Shown here one piece after another: positions 40,674-52,740 of a stretch of DNA of 64,000 nucleotides (its first letter is position 1; the number at the start of each line of letters is the position of its first letter). Location of the stretch: the NCBI GenBank assembly GCA_037974335.1, contig CM075761.1, forward strand, positions 13,009,543 to 13,073,542, in the 5' to 3' direction. Source of the DNA: Prionace glauca (taxonomy: Eukaryota > Chordata > Chondrichthyes > Carcharhiniformes > Carcharhinidae). The position numbers and the translations under genes are program-made. A model generated the notes under the pieces. It saw nothing but the letters and a program-made list of their open reading frames with translations. It searched no databases and was not told where the DNA came from.

Positions 40674-41345
40674 AAGAACATAAGAAATAGGAGCAGGAGT
40701 AGGCCATCTGGCCCCTCAAGCCTGCCCCGCCATTCAATAAGATCATGGCTGATCTGTTGTGGCTCAGTTCCACTTTCCCGCTTTCTCCCCATAACCCTTA
40801 ATCCCCTTGCCTACCAATAACCTATCTACCCGTGTGTTAAATATATTTAGCGAGGTAGCCTCCACCACTTCAACGGGCAGAGAATTCCAGAGATTCACCA
40901 CCCTTTGAGTGAAGAAGTTCCTCCTCAACTCCGTTATAAATTGTCCCCCGCCTTATCTTGAGGCTGTGACCTCTAGTCCTGCTGTCCTTTCGGAGCGTGA
41001 AGAATCTCTCTACTTCTATCCTGTCCATCCCTTTCATTATCTTATACGTCTCTACAAGGTCCTCCCTCATCCTTCCAAACTCCAACGAGTATAAGCCTCT
41101 CTTCATAGTCCAACCCCCTCATCTCCGGTATCAGCCTAGTGAACCTCCTCTGCACTCCCTCCAAGGCCAAAATATCCTTGCGCAGGTGCGGCGACCAAAA
41201 CTGCACACAGTACTCCAGCTGCGGACTCACCAGTGCCCTGTACAGTAGCAGCAAGACCTCCCTACTTTTATATTCTATCCCCCTCGCTATAAAGGCCAGC
41301 ATCCCATTCGCCTTCCTGACGACCTGCTGCACCTGCAGACTGGGT
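40674..41345 (-). repeat. CR1-C 3' part
   Basis: TTCTTATG tail, then minus-strand ORF2 ([60 protein letters not shown]). One frame change lies near 41100. Confidence 0.85.
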
Positions 41346-41790
41346 GATGCTGGATTCTGGATAAACTCAGCAGCTTTGGCAGATCCGTGGAGACAGAAAC
41401 GCAGTTTCACGGACATTCACTCCCTCCGCCATGACGCTCAGTGTAGACCAATAATTCACCACAGATCGTTTGACAGCTCCTTCCAAACCCGCGGACCCTG
41501 CCATATAGAAGGACAAGAGCAGCTGATACAGGAGAACATCTGCATGTTCCCCTTCGAGCCACTCACCATCCTGCCTTGGAAATATATTGGCCGTCACTGG
41601 GCCAAAATCCTGGAATTCTCTCCCTAACGGTCTTTTTGTCAACCCATATTCGGTGGACTGAAGTCTTTCAAGAGGCCAACTCGCTTCATTAGGGTAACTA
41701 AGGATGGGGAACGAATTCTGACCAGCCAGCGGCCCCCATATTCCAGGAATGAATCAAAAAAAGGGAACATTTCGGGCTCATATTGGCTGT
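41346..41790 (+). repeat. degraded repeat, possibly SINE-2-like end
   Basis: A tgatgctggattctggataa segment and a tagggtaactaaggatgggg / gaccagccagcggcccccat end resemble repeat families elsewhere in the window (16545, 42700). A 162-codon plus-strand frame crosses the CR1-C border and is chance. Confidence 0.45.
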
Positions 41791-41799
41791 TTTTGAACT

Positions 41800-42215
41800 G
41801 CTGTGTCGAGTTTTCGAGTGTCGAGATTGACCTAGTGCTTCATGTGGTTAGTGTGTGCCTAGACTGGACCAGATACTGGGCAAGACGACAGCTCAGTGAC
41901 TATCACTGATTGCTGTGCGGACACATGGATTTGGGCCGGTGTCTCTGGGAGTTTGCGCATTCTCCCCGTGCTTGCGTGGGTTTTCTCCGGGTGCTCCGGT
42001 TTCCTCCCACACCCCAAAGATGTGCTGTTAGGCTGATTGGCAGGAATAAATTGTCCCTAAATCAGTTCCCCTCAATCTGGATGGCAATAAAACATTAGAC
42101 AAGGGTCATGGGCGGAGAGGGGGACTGGTGGTGTTGAGCTGGCGGCGCGGGCTCGTTGCGCCGAAGGGCCTGTTTCCCGGGCTGTTTTTGTTCTCTGGTC
42201 TTTGTTTTTCTTCAG
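41800..42215 (+). repeat. CR1-D 3' UTR
   Basis: From gtgcttcatgtggttagtgt through the core (gcgtgggttttctccgggtg) to gccgaagggcctgtttcccg and TTCTCTGGTCTTTG. Confidence 0.8.
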
Positions 42216-42779
42216 CATGAAGATACTGGGGTTGAAAGGGGTAGATTGGGTGAACACGTTTGACAGAGTCATCTTATTCCTTCCAGCGGATAGGATTCTG
42301 AGTTGGTCCATTCGCCGTGTTTAAGTTTGAAAAATAATTCAATGGATTGATGGAGAGAAACAGTTTCCTCTGACGAGGTGGGGCTGAGTGGGGGTGCCCA
42401 TAACATGGGGTCAGAACTTTTAAATTGCCGCCAGAGTGTTTAGGGGTGATGTCAGGCTGTATTTCCCCAGTGTGGACTGGTACTCTGGATCACTGTGCCT
42501 TGGAAAGCTCTGGATGGAGGGATAAATGTCATTTTGATGGGTTATCCTACAGGGCCCCACGTACAATTCCCACTCCGGCAAAAGATAAACACAACACAAA
42601 ACACTTGGAATTAAATTCTAATGTATAATTAAAAGCCGTTGTTGTAAAAAAAAACCTGTTCAAAACTGACTTGACAAGTCACAAGAACAGTTAGTTCAAG
42701 GGTAAATAAGGATGGCCAATACTTGCTGGTGAACCGGTGACACCCATGTTCCATGGAATAACTAATTGAAGTAATGTGA
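42216..42779. other. no gene recognised
   Basis: About 560 bp. The last part (42690-42775) carries a SINE-2-like end (gggtaaataaggatggccaa). No domain in the short open frames. Confidence 0.4.
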
Positions 42780-43390
42780 AATTGCTTGATAGAGCAGACG
42801 CAGCACGGTTTCATTAAAGGGAAGACGTGTCTGACAAATTTACTGGAGTTCTATGAGGATGTGTCTAGGGCGGTGGATAGAGGAGAGCTGGTGGATGTGG
42901 TCTTTCTAGATTTTCAGAAGGCGTTTGACAAAGTACCTCACAAGAGGTTATTGCAGAAGGTCGAGGGACATGGAGTTGGGGGTAGTGTGTTAGCGTGGAT
43001 AGAGGATTGGTTGTCAAACAGGAGGCAGAGAGTGGGGGTCAACGGGTGCTATTCGGATTGGCGGATGGTGACTAGTGGAGTGCCCCAGGGGTCGGTGCTG
43101 GAGCCTCAGCTTTTTACCATTTATGTAGATGATCTGGAGGAGGGAACCGAGTGTAGGGTGTCGAAATTTGCTGATGACACCAAGATTGGGGGAACGGCAA
43201 TTGTGCGGTGGGTGTGGAGAGTCTGCAGAAGGATCTAGATAGGCTGGGCGAATGGGCCAGGAAATGGCAAATGGAATTTAATGTTGGCAAGTGTGAGGTG
43301 GTCCACTTTGGTAGGAAGAATGGTAGGAAGGACTATTACTTCCGTGGCAAAAAACTGCAGCAGGCGACAGTGCAGAGGGACCTCGGGGTC

Positions 43391-45678
43391 CTACAAAGAA
43401 CAAAGAACAACACAGCACGGGAAACAGGCCCTTCGGCCCAACGAGCCCGCGCCGCCGTCCCATGGTCAGTGACCTATTCATGCTTCTAGTCTATGCCTAA
43501 TGTGTGAGGATCAGGGAGGTCCAATATAGGAACAATTTGTTACCCAATCAATCAGCCTAAAAGCACATCTTTGGGATGTGGGAGGAAACCGGAGCACCCG
43601 GAGGAAACCCACGCAACCACGGGGAGAACGTGCAAACTCCCACGGACACAGGCCCAAATCCATGTGTCCGCACAGCACTAGAGATAGCCTCTGAGCTGCC
43701 ATGATGCCCTCGAGATGGTCCAGTTTACGCATACCAACGACATGAAGCAGTAGGCAACTCCCGAAGCAATATCCAAGAGCAGCCCACCACAACCTGCCGC
43801 CCGCATGCCCCTTGCTGGACTTAAGTGCCTGTGGGTAAAAATTTCATTATTAAAAGACTCTATATCCCTGAGGCTAAAACTGACCCCAAGCCTACAATGC
43901 TTAGTAAGGTCTGCTATATCCCCCTATATGTAGACCGCTCATGTGGCTGTCCAAGTGACTCTTGAACAACCCTAGCGTGCCTGCTTCCACCACCTTACTC
44001 GGCAGTGCATTCCACATCCCCACTACCCTTTGTGTGAAAAACTGCCCTCTAATATTAGTCTTATATCTAGCCCCCCTCACCCTAAGCCCGTGACCCCTCG
44101 TTCTATCCATTTCTAATAGCGGAAAAAGCTTATCATCATTTACTCTTTCTGTCCCCTTCATAATCTTATAAACCTCTATTAGTTCCCCCCTCAGCCGACG
44201 TCTCTCAAGGGAAAACAGCCCAAGTGCGTTCAATCTTTCCTCGTAAGACAGCCCTTCCATACCAGGCAACATCCTGGTAAATCTCCTCTGCACTCTTTCC
44301 AGGATCTCTACATCCTTCCGGTAGTACGGCGACCAGAACTGGACGCAGTACTCCAGGTGAGGCCTAACCAACGTTCTATGCAACTGCAACATCAGACTCC
44401 TACTCTTATATTCTATACCCCTTCCTATGAAGGCTAACATGCCATACACTTTCCTCATCACATTCTGCATCTGCACCGAAACCTTCAGGGACTTGTGTAC
44501 CTGCACCCCCAGGTCTCTCTGCGTATCTGTACTCCGGATAGTTCTACCTTTTATCATATAACTCCCTTCCACATTATTCCGGCCGAAGTGCATCACCTCG
44601 CATTTCTCCGGATTAAATTTCATTTGCCATCTATCTGCCCAATCTACCAGCCTATCTATGTCCTGTTGCATTGCCAGGCACTGCTCCTCAGTACCCGCCA
44701 ATCCAACCATCTTAGTGTCATCAGCAAATTTGCTGATCACACCACCTACCCCCTCTTCCAAGTCATTAATATATACTACAAATAGTACCGGTCCTAGTAC
44801 CGAGCCCTGCGGCACCCCACTGGTGACAGACTTCCAATTGGAAAAGGAACCCTCCACTACTACCCGCTGTCTCCTCCTCCCAAGCCAGTTCTCCACCCAT
44901 CTACATACCTGGCCTTGTATCCCATGAGCCTTCACCTTTTCTATCAGCCTACCGTGAGGGACCTTGTCAAACACCTTACTGAAATCCATATAGACAACAT
45001 CAACGGCTTGTCCTTCGTCAACCGTTTTTGTCACCTCTTCAAAAAATTCCAATAGATTCGTAAGGCACGACCTCCCTGTAACGAAGCCATGCTGCGTATC
45101 CCTGATCAGATTGCAGCGCTCCAGATGCTCATACATCCTATCCTTGAGGATCCTCTCCATTATCTTGCCTATAACTGAAGTCAAGCTCACTGGCCTATAG
45201 TTCCCTGGGTTATCCCTCTGACCCTTCTTAAACAACGGTACTACATTTGCAATCCGCCAATCCTCTGGGACCTCACCTGTGTCCAAAGAAGAGACAAAGA
45301 TTTGCGTCAGAGGCCCAGCAATTTCATCCCTCACCTACCTTAGCAGCCTAGGATAGATGCCATCAGGCCCCGGAGATTTGTCCGTCTTTATACTGTCTAA
45401 AAGTCCCAACACCTCTTCCCTCGTGATGACTATTTCCCTCAATGGATCCTCAAACTTCTCAAGCACAGCAGTAGAGGACTGACCCCTCTCCTGAGTGAAT
45501 ACCGACTCAAAGTATTCATTCAAGATCTCCCCCATTCCCCCAGGCTCCAAGCATAGTTCCCCTCCTCTGTCCCTGAGAGGACCAATGTTCCCTCTAACCA
45601 TCCTTTTGTTTCTAATATAGGAGTAAAATGCCTTAGGATTTTCCTTAATCCTACCCGCCAAAGCCATTTCGTGGCCCT
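43391..45678 (-). mobile_element. CR1-D, 2.3 kb, 5'-truncated, inserted in CR1-C
   Basis: From the CAAAGAA terminus (43391) through the 3' UTR with the SINE-like core (43570-43640) to ORF2. The 9-bp target duplication cggggtcct brackets it. It begins in the RT domain's N-terminal half (GHEMALAGRIKENPKAFYSY). Confidence 0.9.
43901..45678 (-). pseudogene. CR1-D ORF2, RT and C-terminal parts
   Basis: 43901-45334 is open for 477 residues: [80 protein letters not shown], catalytic-type FADDTKMVG, and the C-terminal end HIGGYSRPY. A stop near 45335 separates it from upstream sequence (SPGPDGIYPRLLR) that is in the same frame. The endonuclease half was never copied (5' truncation). It is the longest open RT in the window. 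Confidence 0.85.
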
Positions 45679-46229
45679 TCGGGGTCCTTGTGCATGAGTC
45701 GCAAAAACCCAGCTTGCAGGTGCAGCAGGTGGTCAGGAAGGCAAATGGGATTCTGGCCTTCATAGTGAGGGGGATTGAATATAAAAGTAGGGAGGTCTTG
45801 CTGCAGCTGTATAGGGCATTGGTGAGGCCGCAGCTGGAGTACTGTGTGCAGTTTTGGGCGCCGCACCTGCACAAAGGTATTCTGGCCTTGGGAGGACTGC
45901 AGAGGAGGTTTACTAGGCTGATACCGGAGTTGAGGGGGTTGAGCTATGCGGAGAGGCTGAATAAACTGGGCTTGTACTCGTTAGAGTTTAGAAGAATGAG
46001 AGGAGATCTCATTGAGACGTATAAGATGATGAATGGGATGGATAGGATAGAGGTGGAGAGACTCTTCCCGCTCAAAAAAGACAGTAGGACTAGGGGGCAC
46101 AGCCTCAAGATAAAAGGGGGGCGGATTAGAACGGAGTTGAGGAGGAACTTCTTCACTCAAAGGGTGGTGAATCTCTGGAATTCTCTGCCCGTTGAAGTGG
46201 TGGAGGCTGCCTCGCTAAATACTTTTAAG

Positions 46230-46413
46230 ACGCGGGTTGATGGGTTTTTGATAAGAGAACATAAGAACATAAGAAATAGGAGCAGGAGTAGGCCATCTGG
46301 CCCTTCGAGCCTGCCCCGCCATTCAATAAGATCATGGCTGATCTGTCGTGACTCAGCTCCACCTTCCCGCCCTCTCCCCATAACCCTTAATCCCTTCTCT
46401 TATCAAAAACCCA
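46230..46413. repeat. CR1-C foldback
   Basis: tgggtttttgataagaga (plus) is mirrored by tctcttatcaaaaaccca at 46396-46413. Between them lies a minus-strand CR1-C tail (acataagaacataagaaata, gatcatggctgatctgtcgt). A second CR1-C end was placed in inverse orientation inside the first. Confidence 0.75.
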
Positions 46414-46619
46414 TGGCGGGGCAGGCTCGAAGGGCGAGATGGCCTACTCCTGCTCCTATTTCTTATATTCTTACGTTGTGATAAATTTATCCCTTGGAAA
46501 AAATCCAATGTCTACAATATCGAAATTGTAACGAAATACGTCATCACCTCAATGAAACGTCCTTTGAATTTCACTTTCATAATGAACTATTTATTTTATT
46601 CTGAAGGCCAGTGTCATTT

Positions 46620-47005
46620 ATATTCATTGATGGATCCATTGATGTTTTGATTCATCAACTGATTTTGTCTCTGCTTCTCGCTACCTCCGAAAAGCAGCGA
46701 GCTTGTCCACGGACCCCACACACCCCGGGCATACTCTCTTCCACCTACTTCCGTCAGGAAAAAAAAATGCAAAAGTCTGAAATCATTTACCAACCAATTT
46801 AAGAACAGCTTCGTCCCTGCTGCCAACAAACTTTTGAATAAACATGCCATGTATTAAGCTGCTCCTTCTCTACACCCTAATTACGGCTGTAACAATGCAT
46901 TCTGCACACTCTCCTATCCTTCTCCCCTGTGTACTCTCTGAAATTTATGTTTTGTCGTCAAGAAGCAATACTTTTCAGGATATCCGAATCCATGTAACAA
47001 TAATA
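46620..47005 (+). repeat. NR-1
   Basis: The aacagcttcgtccctgctgc part and the end gtaacaataataaatcaaat identify it; the middle is degraded. Confidence 0.6.
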
Positions 47006-47165
47006 AATCAAATATCTCCAACAAACAATTTTCGCATGCTGTCCATGATTTCTTCATTATAAAGTGCACAATATTTCCAGGACAACAGACCAGTGACAAA
47101 GTGTTTGTAATCTACACCGGCCTCCTCCGACCCACACTCTACCACCCCCGCCCTCCCCCCAACAT

Positions 47166-47246
47166 AGAATAGTCATAGAACCCTACAGTGCAGAAAGAGG
47201 CACTTCGAGTCTGCACGGACCAGAATCCCACCCAGGCCCTACCCTC
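47166..47246 (-). repeat. SINE-1 tail fragment
   Basis: atagtcatagaaccctacag, then tgcagaaagaggcacttcga and cccacccaggccctaccctc; cut off by the CR1-D fragment that follows. Confidence 0.7.
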
Positions 47247-47249
47247 GTT

Positions 47250-47655
47250 GGTAGTCTCTTGTTTGTTTTGAGAATAGCCTAGTGCTTCAGGTCGTTAGTG
47301 TGTGCTTAAACTGGACCAGATGCTGGGCAACACGACAGCTCAGTGACTCTCACTGTTTGCTGTGCAAACGCATGGATTTGGGCCGGTGTCTGTGGGAGTT
47401 TGCGCATTCTCCCCGTGCTTGCGTGGGTTTTCTCCGGGTGCTCCGGTTTCCTCCCACACCCTAAAGATTTGCTATTCGGCTGATTGGAGGTCATAAATTG
47501 TCCCTAATTTAGTCTTCCCTCAATGTTGAATGCCATGAACAATAGATAATGATCATGGGTGGAGGGGGGGGGGGGGACTGGTAATGTTAAAATGGCGGCG
47601 CGGGCTCATTGGGCCGAAGGGCCTGTTTTCCGGGCTGTTTTGTTCTTTGAATTCC
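47250..47655 (+). repeat. CR1-D 3' UTR
   Basis: From gaatagcctagtgcttcagg through the core to gccgaagggcctgttttccg and TTCTTTG. A G run of 11 bases lies at 47565-47575. Confidence 0.8.
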
Positions 47656-48790
47656 ACTCTAGATTAGATGTTAAGTATTTCACATTGATGGAATCAGATG
47701 ATGTTATCCTCTGCGACAATAATGCTTCTAAATGGTGCTGGGACACACGTGGTTCCCCTGGAGTTCCCTGTTTCCAGTGGACTTTTCCTTAGAACAAAAC
47801 TACTGATGAGTAGCCATGTTCTCGAGACCAGGTGGTGCATTGCTCAGGAGCTCCCACTACATAAAACAAAAAGTAATTTGAATAGGAGGAAAGAATGCAG
47901 CCACTCGAACTAGCTCTGTTTCTCAGTCAGAGCATCCTTGATCTGTTATCACACTTGCACTTTCCTGTTTGAACGTATTTTCGTATCTCATGAGACCAGG
48001 GATCACAATTCTGTCCATCTTCGCCTTCCATTGACCTCATCGTATTGCAGCCACATCCAATACTGTAGGTGGCGCTGTTCGCAGCCATTGCCTCGGCACG
48101 AGTTAATTCTGGGCAACGCTGGCAGAGCCACGCCAGGCGGCGCTGCTGACAGACACCACATCTCCGTGAGGTGACTCTCTTCACAGTAACTCGCAATTTA
48201 TTGGTTGCTCTTAAAGAGTCACTCCTTCTAGAGTTGGTGAATATGTTGAAACTCCTGATTTAGACAATCCTCTTCACTGTCACTCTCTCCACAGTAGGTG
48301 AACGGTTCCATCAAATCCCCCTTTTACCATTTCACCATTTCCGGGATAAAAAAATGCAAGCATCCCCACACTCATCCCCACAACAGAAGATTCGATTCCT
48401 AGTGCCATGATGGCAAATCGCTTCTGGGCACTTCCGACGGCCGTGATATCCTCCCTGTGGTGTACGGTCCATAACTGTGCGCAACATCCCTGCTTTGTAA
48501 TGACGAGAATTTTCGAAGACTTACATATAAATTGCAGCCAGAATGTTCAATTCCTCTGTAGAGAAACGGATTGATTTTTTTTTAATGAACTGATCCTCTT
48601 AAATCATCCTGTCAACTTCAGTGTTTCAGTATCTGTTGTTCTCTATCTCTTCAATCTTTCATCCTCTTTTAAGTTTTGAACCATATTCCTTATTGGTGCC
48701 TGAACTCTTCATAGCGGAATGCATCACTTCATTCTCCTGGGTTAATGTGGATCAGCCAAGTGGCTGGTTATTCTATGTTCGCCCGAAGTC
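47656..48790. other. no gene recognised
   Basis: About 1.1 kb mostly outside recognisable repeats. Open frames of 60-90 codons occur (for example 47927-48196 minus, Cys-rich) but have no domain I can name and no splice context. Confidence 0.4.
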
Positions 48791-48794
48791 ATTA

Positions 48795-49365
48795 AGACCA
48801 CATGACCATTAGATGTAGAAGCAAAATTAGGCCATTCGGTCCATCGCGTCTGCTCGACCATCCGGTCATGACTGACCAGTTTCTCATTCCATAGAAACCC
48901 TACAGTGCAGAAAGAGTCCATCCAGTCCGCACCGACAACAATCCCACCCAGGCCATATCCTCTATTTTACCCGCTAATCCCTCTAACCTACGCATCCCAT
49001 GGCACACAGGGACAATTTAGCTTGGCCAATCCAGCTAACCCGCACATCTTTGGGTTGTGGGAGGAAACCACAGCAAACGGAGGGGACCCACGCAGACACG
49101 GGAAGAATGTGCAAACTCTGCACTGTCTGTGTGGAGTTTTCACATTCTCCTCGTGTGTGCGTGGGTTTCCTCCCACAGTCCAAAGATGTACGGGTTAGAT
49201 TGATTGGCCATGATAAAGTTGCCCTTTAGTCTCCTGAGATTTGTAGATTAGAGGGATTAGTCGGTAAAATATGTAGGGATAAGGGGGTCGGACCTGGATA
49301 GGATTGTGGTCGGTGCAGGCTCGATGGGCCGAAGGGCCTCTTTCTGAACTGTAGGGTTCTATGAT
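48795..49365. repeat. LINE tail and inverted pair of SINE-1 copies
   Basis: 48795-48890 is a minus-strand LINE end (aattaggccattcggtccat). 48893-49125 is a minus-strand SINE-1 tail and core, and 49126-49365 a plus-strand SINE-1 core and tail, meeting inside the core (gcactgtctgtgtggagttt). Neither head is present. Confidence 0.75.
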
Positions 49366-49389
49366 AAAACACTGCTACAAATGTAACTT

Positions 49390-50130
49390 AAACATTGTGC
49401 GGAGGGTATGGAAAGTCTGCAGAGGGATCCAGATAGGCTAAGCGAGTGGGTGAGGACCTGGCAGACGGAATACAATGTTAGCAAGTGTGAGGTTATCCAC
49501 TTTGGCAGGAATGATAGTAGGAGGGATTACTATTTAAAAGGTGAAAAACTGCAGCATGCTATGGTGCAGAGGGACCTGGTCGCCGCACTTGCGGAAGGAT
49601 ATATTGGCCTTGGAGGGAGTGCAGAGGAGGTTCACTAGGCTGATACCGGAGATGAGGGGGTTGGAGTATGAAGAGCGATTGAATAGACTGGGCTTGTACT
49701 TGTTGGACTTTAGAAGGATGAGGGGGGATCTTATAGAGACGTAGAAGGATAATGAAAGGGATGGATATGGTAGAGGTAGAGAGATTCTTCCCGCTTAGAA
49801 AGTATAGCAGGGCTTGAAGACACAGACTCAAGATAAGGTGGGGGGGGGGGTGGGGGAGCAGTTTAGATCGGAGTTGAGGAGGAACTTCTTCACTCAAAGG
49901 GTGGTGAATCTCTGGAATTCTCTGCCCGTTGAAGTGGTGGAGGCTACCTCGCTAAACATATTTAATTCATGGATAGATAGGTTTCTGATAGACAGGGGAA
50001 TTAAAGGGAGAAAGCGGGAAATTGGGGATGATCCACTTCAGATCAGCCATGATCTTATTGAATGGCGGGGCAGACTCGAAGGGCTAGATGGCCTACTCCT
50101 GCTCCAATTTCTTATGTTCTTATTGATATT
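49390..50130 (+). repeat. CR1-C 3' part with internal deletion
   Basis: Reads MESLQRDPDRLSEWVRTWQ and KCEVIHFGRNDSRRDYYLKG. At 49580 it jumps from QRDL straight to the [17 protein letters not shown] segment, dropping the LAFI and EYCVQF parts, then runs to the tail (TTCTTATG). Confidence 0.8.
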
Positions 50131-50403
50131 TATAATATAATCAATTAGCAAGAATAGGACAGTCAAATGAGAGTCCCATTAAATCGAAAGCACATTTTGT
50201 TTGTCAGTGTCTGCGAGATGGAACGTCCATAATATTTGGAGCTACAAATGTTCTATTTGAACCAAATTTGATTGTTTCTCTTGTTTGAAGAGTAAACAAT
50301 TCGACTGATGTGTCTCCTACGCAGTGTAACCAGGGGCAGAGAAACCCTTTTTGACTAACTGGAAACTTTCTTGCAAAGCTTCATAAATTTAGAATTAGTA
50401 ACA

Positions 50404-50603
50404 TAGAATCATAGAAACCTACAGTGCAGAATGAGGCCCTTCGGCCCATCGAGCTTGCAGCAAACACAATCCAACCCAGGCCTTACCCCCATATCCCTAC
50501 ATGTTATATCCACTAATCCTCTAACCTACGCATCCCTGGACACTAAGGGGCAATTTCTTAACACGGCCAATCAACCTAACCGGCACATCTTTGGACATCT
50601 GAA
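50404..50603 (-). repeat. SINE-1 tail and 3' half
   Basis: agaatcatagaaacctacag, aggcccttcggcccatcgag and the gggcaatttcttaacacggc part; cut at 50603 by CR1-D. Confidence 0.8.
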
Positions 50604-50609
50604 TTATAC

Positions 50610-51325
50610 AAAGAACAAAATCAGCCTGGGAAAAAGGCCCTTCGGCCCAAAGAGCCCACGCCGCCATCTCAACACCACCTCTCTCCCCATGACCCCTATC
50701 TAATTGTTTATGGCCATCCAGGTTGAGGGAAAACTGATTTAGGGACAATTCATTCCTGCCAATCAGCCTAACAGCTCATCTTTGGGGTGTGGAAGGAAAC
50801 CGGAGCACCCGGAGAAAACCCACGCAAGCACGGGGAGAATGCGCAAACTCTCACAGACACCGGCCCAAATCCATGTGTCTGCACAGCAATCAGTGATAGT
50901 CACTGAGCTGTCGTCTTGCCCAGTATTTGGCCCAGTTTAGGCATACACTAACGACATGAAGCACTAGGCCAAACTCGAACCAAGAGCAGCCCCAGTACGA
51001 CCCATCGCGTGTATGCCCCTCGTTGACACGAGGCGGACCGACTTAAAACCTGTGAATGAAAAGAGAAAAACATTATTATCATACATACCCATTTACATTT
51101 CTAGGGACACCCCAATGCTAATAACCCTTATTTAAAGGTTCTCCTGCATCCACCCATCTCCAACTCAGTCATGTGCCTGTCTAAGTTTCTCTTAAAGGAC
51201 TCTAGCGTGTTTGCCTCCTCCACCTTACTTGGTAGAGCATTCCATATCCCTACTACACTCTGTGTGAAAAACCTCCCTCTAATGCCTGTGTTGTACCCCT
51301 CCCCCCTCACCTTAAATCCACGTTA
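50610..51325 (-). repeat. CR1-D: 3' UTR and end of ORF2
   Basis: CAAAGAA terminus, SINE-like core (aaccggagcacccggagaaa), the gcccctcgttgacacgaggc part and, without a break, the ORF2 end (FFTQSVVGIWNALPSKVEEA, MTELEMGGCR). With 12880 and 43391 it shows that the UTR belongs to this LINE. Confidence 0.85.
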
Positions 51326-51604
51326 AGACTTCCCCTGACCTCCAACTCACTCCAAGTGCCTGAGCTGTCTCTCTCCTCCCCACCCCCACTCCATGCTAGT
51401 TTAAACCTTGCCTAAACACTCCAGCCAACCTCCCAGCTAAAATATGTGTCCCCTTCGCACTGAAGTCTTCCCTATCCCTCTTATACCAGTGCCCTCCCTT
51501 TGCAAAAACAGAAAAAAGTGCAAAACTCCATAAAGATTGCATCTTACCATTTGGTAGTTGCATCATATAATGACAACAGCGCAGTCATGGAAATGGATCT
51601 TCAT

Positions 51605-52210
51605 TATTGTATGAGGGGACAGTAAGAAATCTCACAACACCTGTTTAAGGACCAGCAGGTTGATTTGGAATCACGAGCTTTTGGAGCCCTGCCCCTTTCT
51701 CAGGTGAGCGAGAAGGTGGGTTCACAAGCACGGCCTATATAGACAGAGATATAATTGCAAGACAATGGTTGGAATGCGAGTCTTTACAAGTAATCATAGA
51801 ACATAGAACACTACAGCACAAACAGGCCCTTCGGCGCACAGGTTGTGCCAACCATATCCCTACCTACCAGGCCTACCTATAACCCTCAACCCCATTAAAT
51901 CTGATGTACTCATCCAGAAGTTTCTTAAAAGACTCCAGTGAGTTCGCCTCTACCACCCCCGACTGCAGCCTTTTCCACAGACTTACCACCCTCTGAGTGA
52001 AAAACGTAGCCCTGACATCTCGTCTGTACCTACTCCCCAGCACCTTAAACCTGTGTCCAATCAAGTCTTTGCAGGTACAGACAATACATGTGGAGAGAGG
52101 TACACTGACGGGGAAGCGTTCTCCAAGATAGAGGAAAACCCATTATGGCCGAGCACAAACTCAGAGCCAAGCTCCCCATGCATGAGGATGGTCTCAACTG
52201 GGATCTAGGT
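51605..52210. repeat. repeat (as at 14296) split by a CR1-A end
   Basis: gacagtaagaaatctcacaa, gaatcacgagcttttggagc and gagaggtacactgacgggga are parts of one element. A minus-strand CR1-A end (51797-52070) interrupts it between agtctttacaagt and its near-copy agtctttgcaggt, an apparent target duplication. Confidence 0.7.
51797..52070 (-). repeat. CR1-A 3' fragment
   Basis: TTCTATG tail, then minus-strand KVLGSRYRRDVRATFFTQRV and the end DEYIRFNGVEGYR. Confidence 0.8.
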
Positions 52211-52740
52211 TCAATATAAATCAGGGTTTAAAGTCTAATGATGACCATGAAACCATTGTGCATTGTTATAAAATCCAACTGGTTTCGGGAAGGAAATCTA
52301 TCGTTCTCACCTGGTCTGGCCTACACGTGTCTCCATTCCCACAGCCACGTGATTTCCGAGCAAATGTCCTCTGAAATAAAGGGAGATTAGGGAGGAAAAT
52401 TAAGAAGAGGGGCGAAGGATTTAGGGAAAAATTGAATCTTCGAAAATATGGCACCTTCGAAAACAGTGAACCAATGGCTCTGATATGTAGCGTTCAAATA
52501 TAGACACATTTTCCTATGTAGAAGTAAAATGAAGCCATCACAAGTTTTGTTGTGCGTTCATTTTTGGGACACTGGCGTTGCTGGCTGGGCCAGCATTTAT
52601 TGCCCACCCCCTCGTTGCTTTTGGAGGGCCATTAAAAATCAATCACATTATTGTGACTCTGGACTCCACATGTAGGGCAAACTGGGTAAGGAAGGCAAAT
52701 ATCCTTCCCTCAAGGGCATTAGTGAACCTTTACTGAACAT
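52205..52740 (+). repeat. SINE-2-like piece and another dispersed repeat
   Basis: 52215-52345 matches SINE-2 (tctaatgatgaccatgaaac, tcacctggtctggcctacac). 52545-52735 (gctgggccagcatttattgc, ggactccacatgtagggcaa) is a different dispersed element also traced at 53222. Confidence 0.6.

Larger units (their letters stand above)
42780..46480 (+). repeat. CR1-C with reverse transcriptase, interrupted by a CR1-D
   Basis: 42780-43390 encodes RT parts ([63 protein letters not shown]) and the start of VQRDLGVL. 45679-46262 continues at VHESQKPSLQVQ and runs to the ORF2 end, and 46413-46480 is the tail. CR1-D fills 43391-45678, with cggggtcct repeated on both sides (9 bp). Frame changes in the RT part make it inactive. 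Confidence 0.85.

Noticed and set aside
42780-45678. Reverse transcriptase motifs (FADDTK) as a sign of retroviral or LTR elements
   Set aside because: Each RT here is tied to CR1 LINE features: APE endonuclease where complete, 5' truncation, short terminal repeats at one end only. No gag, protease, integrase, envelope or LTR was found.
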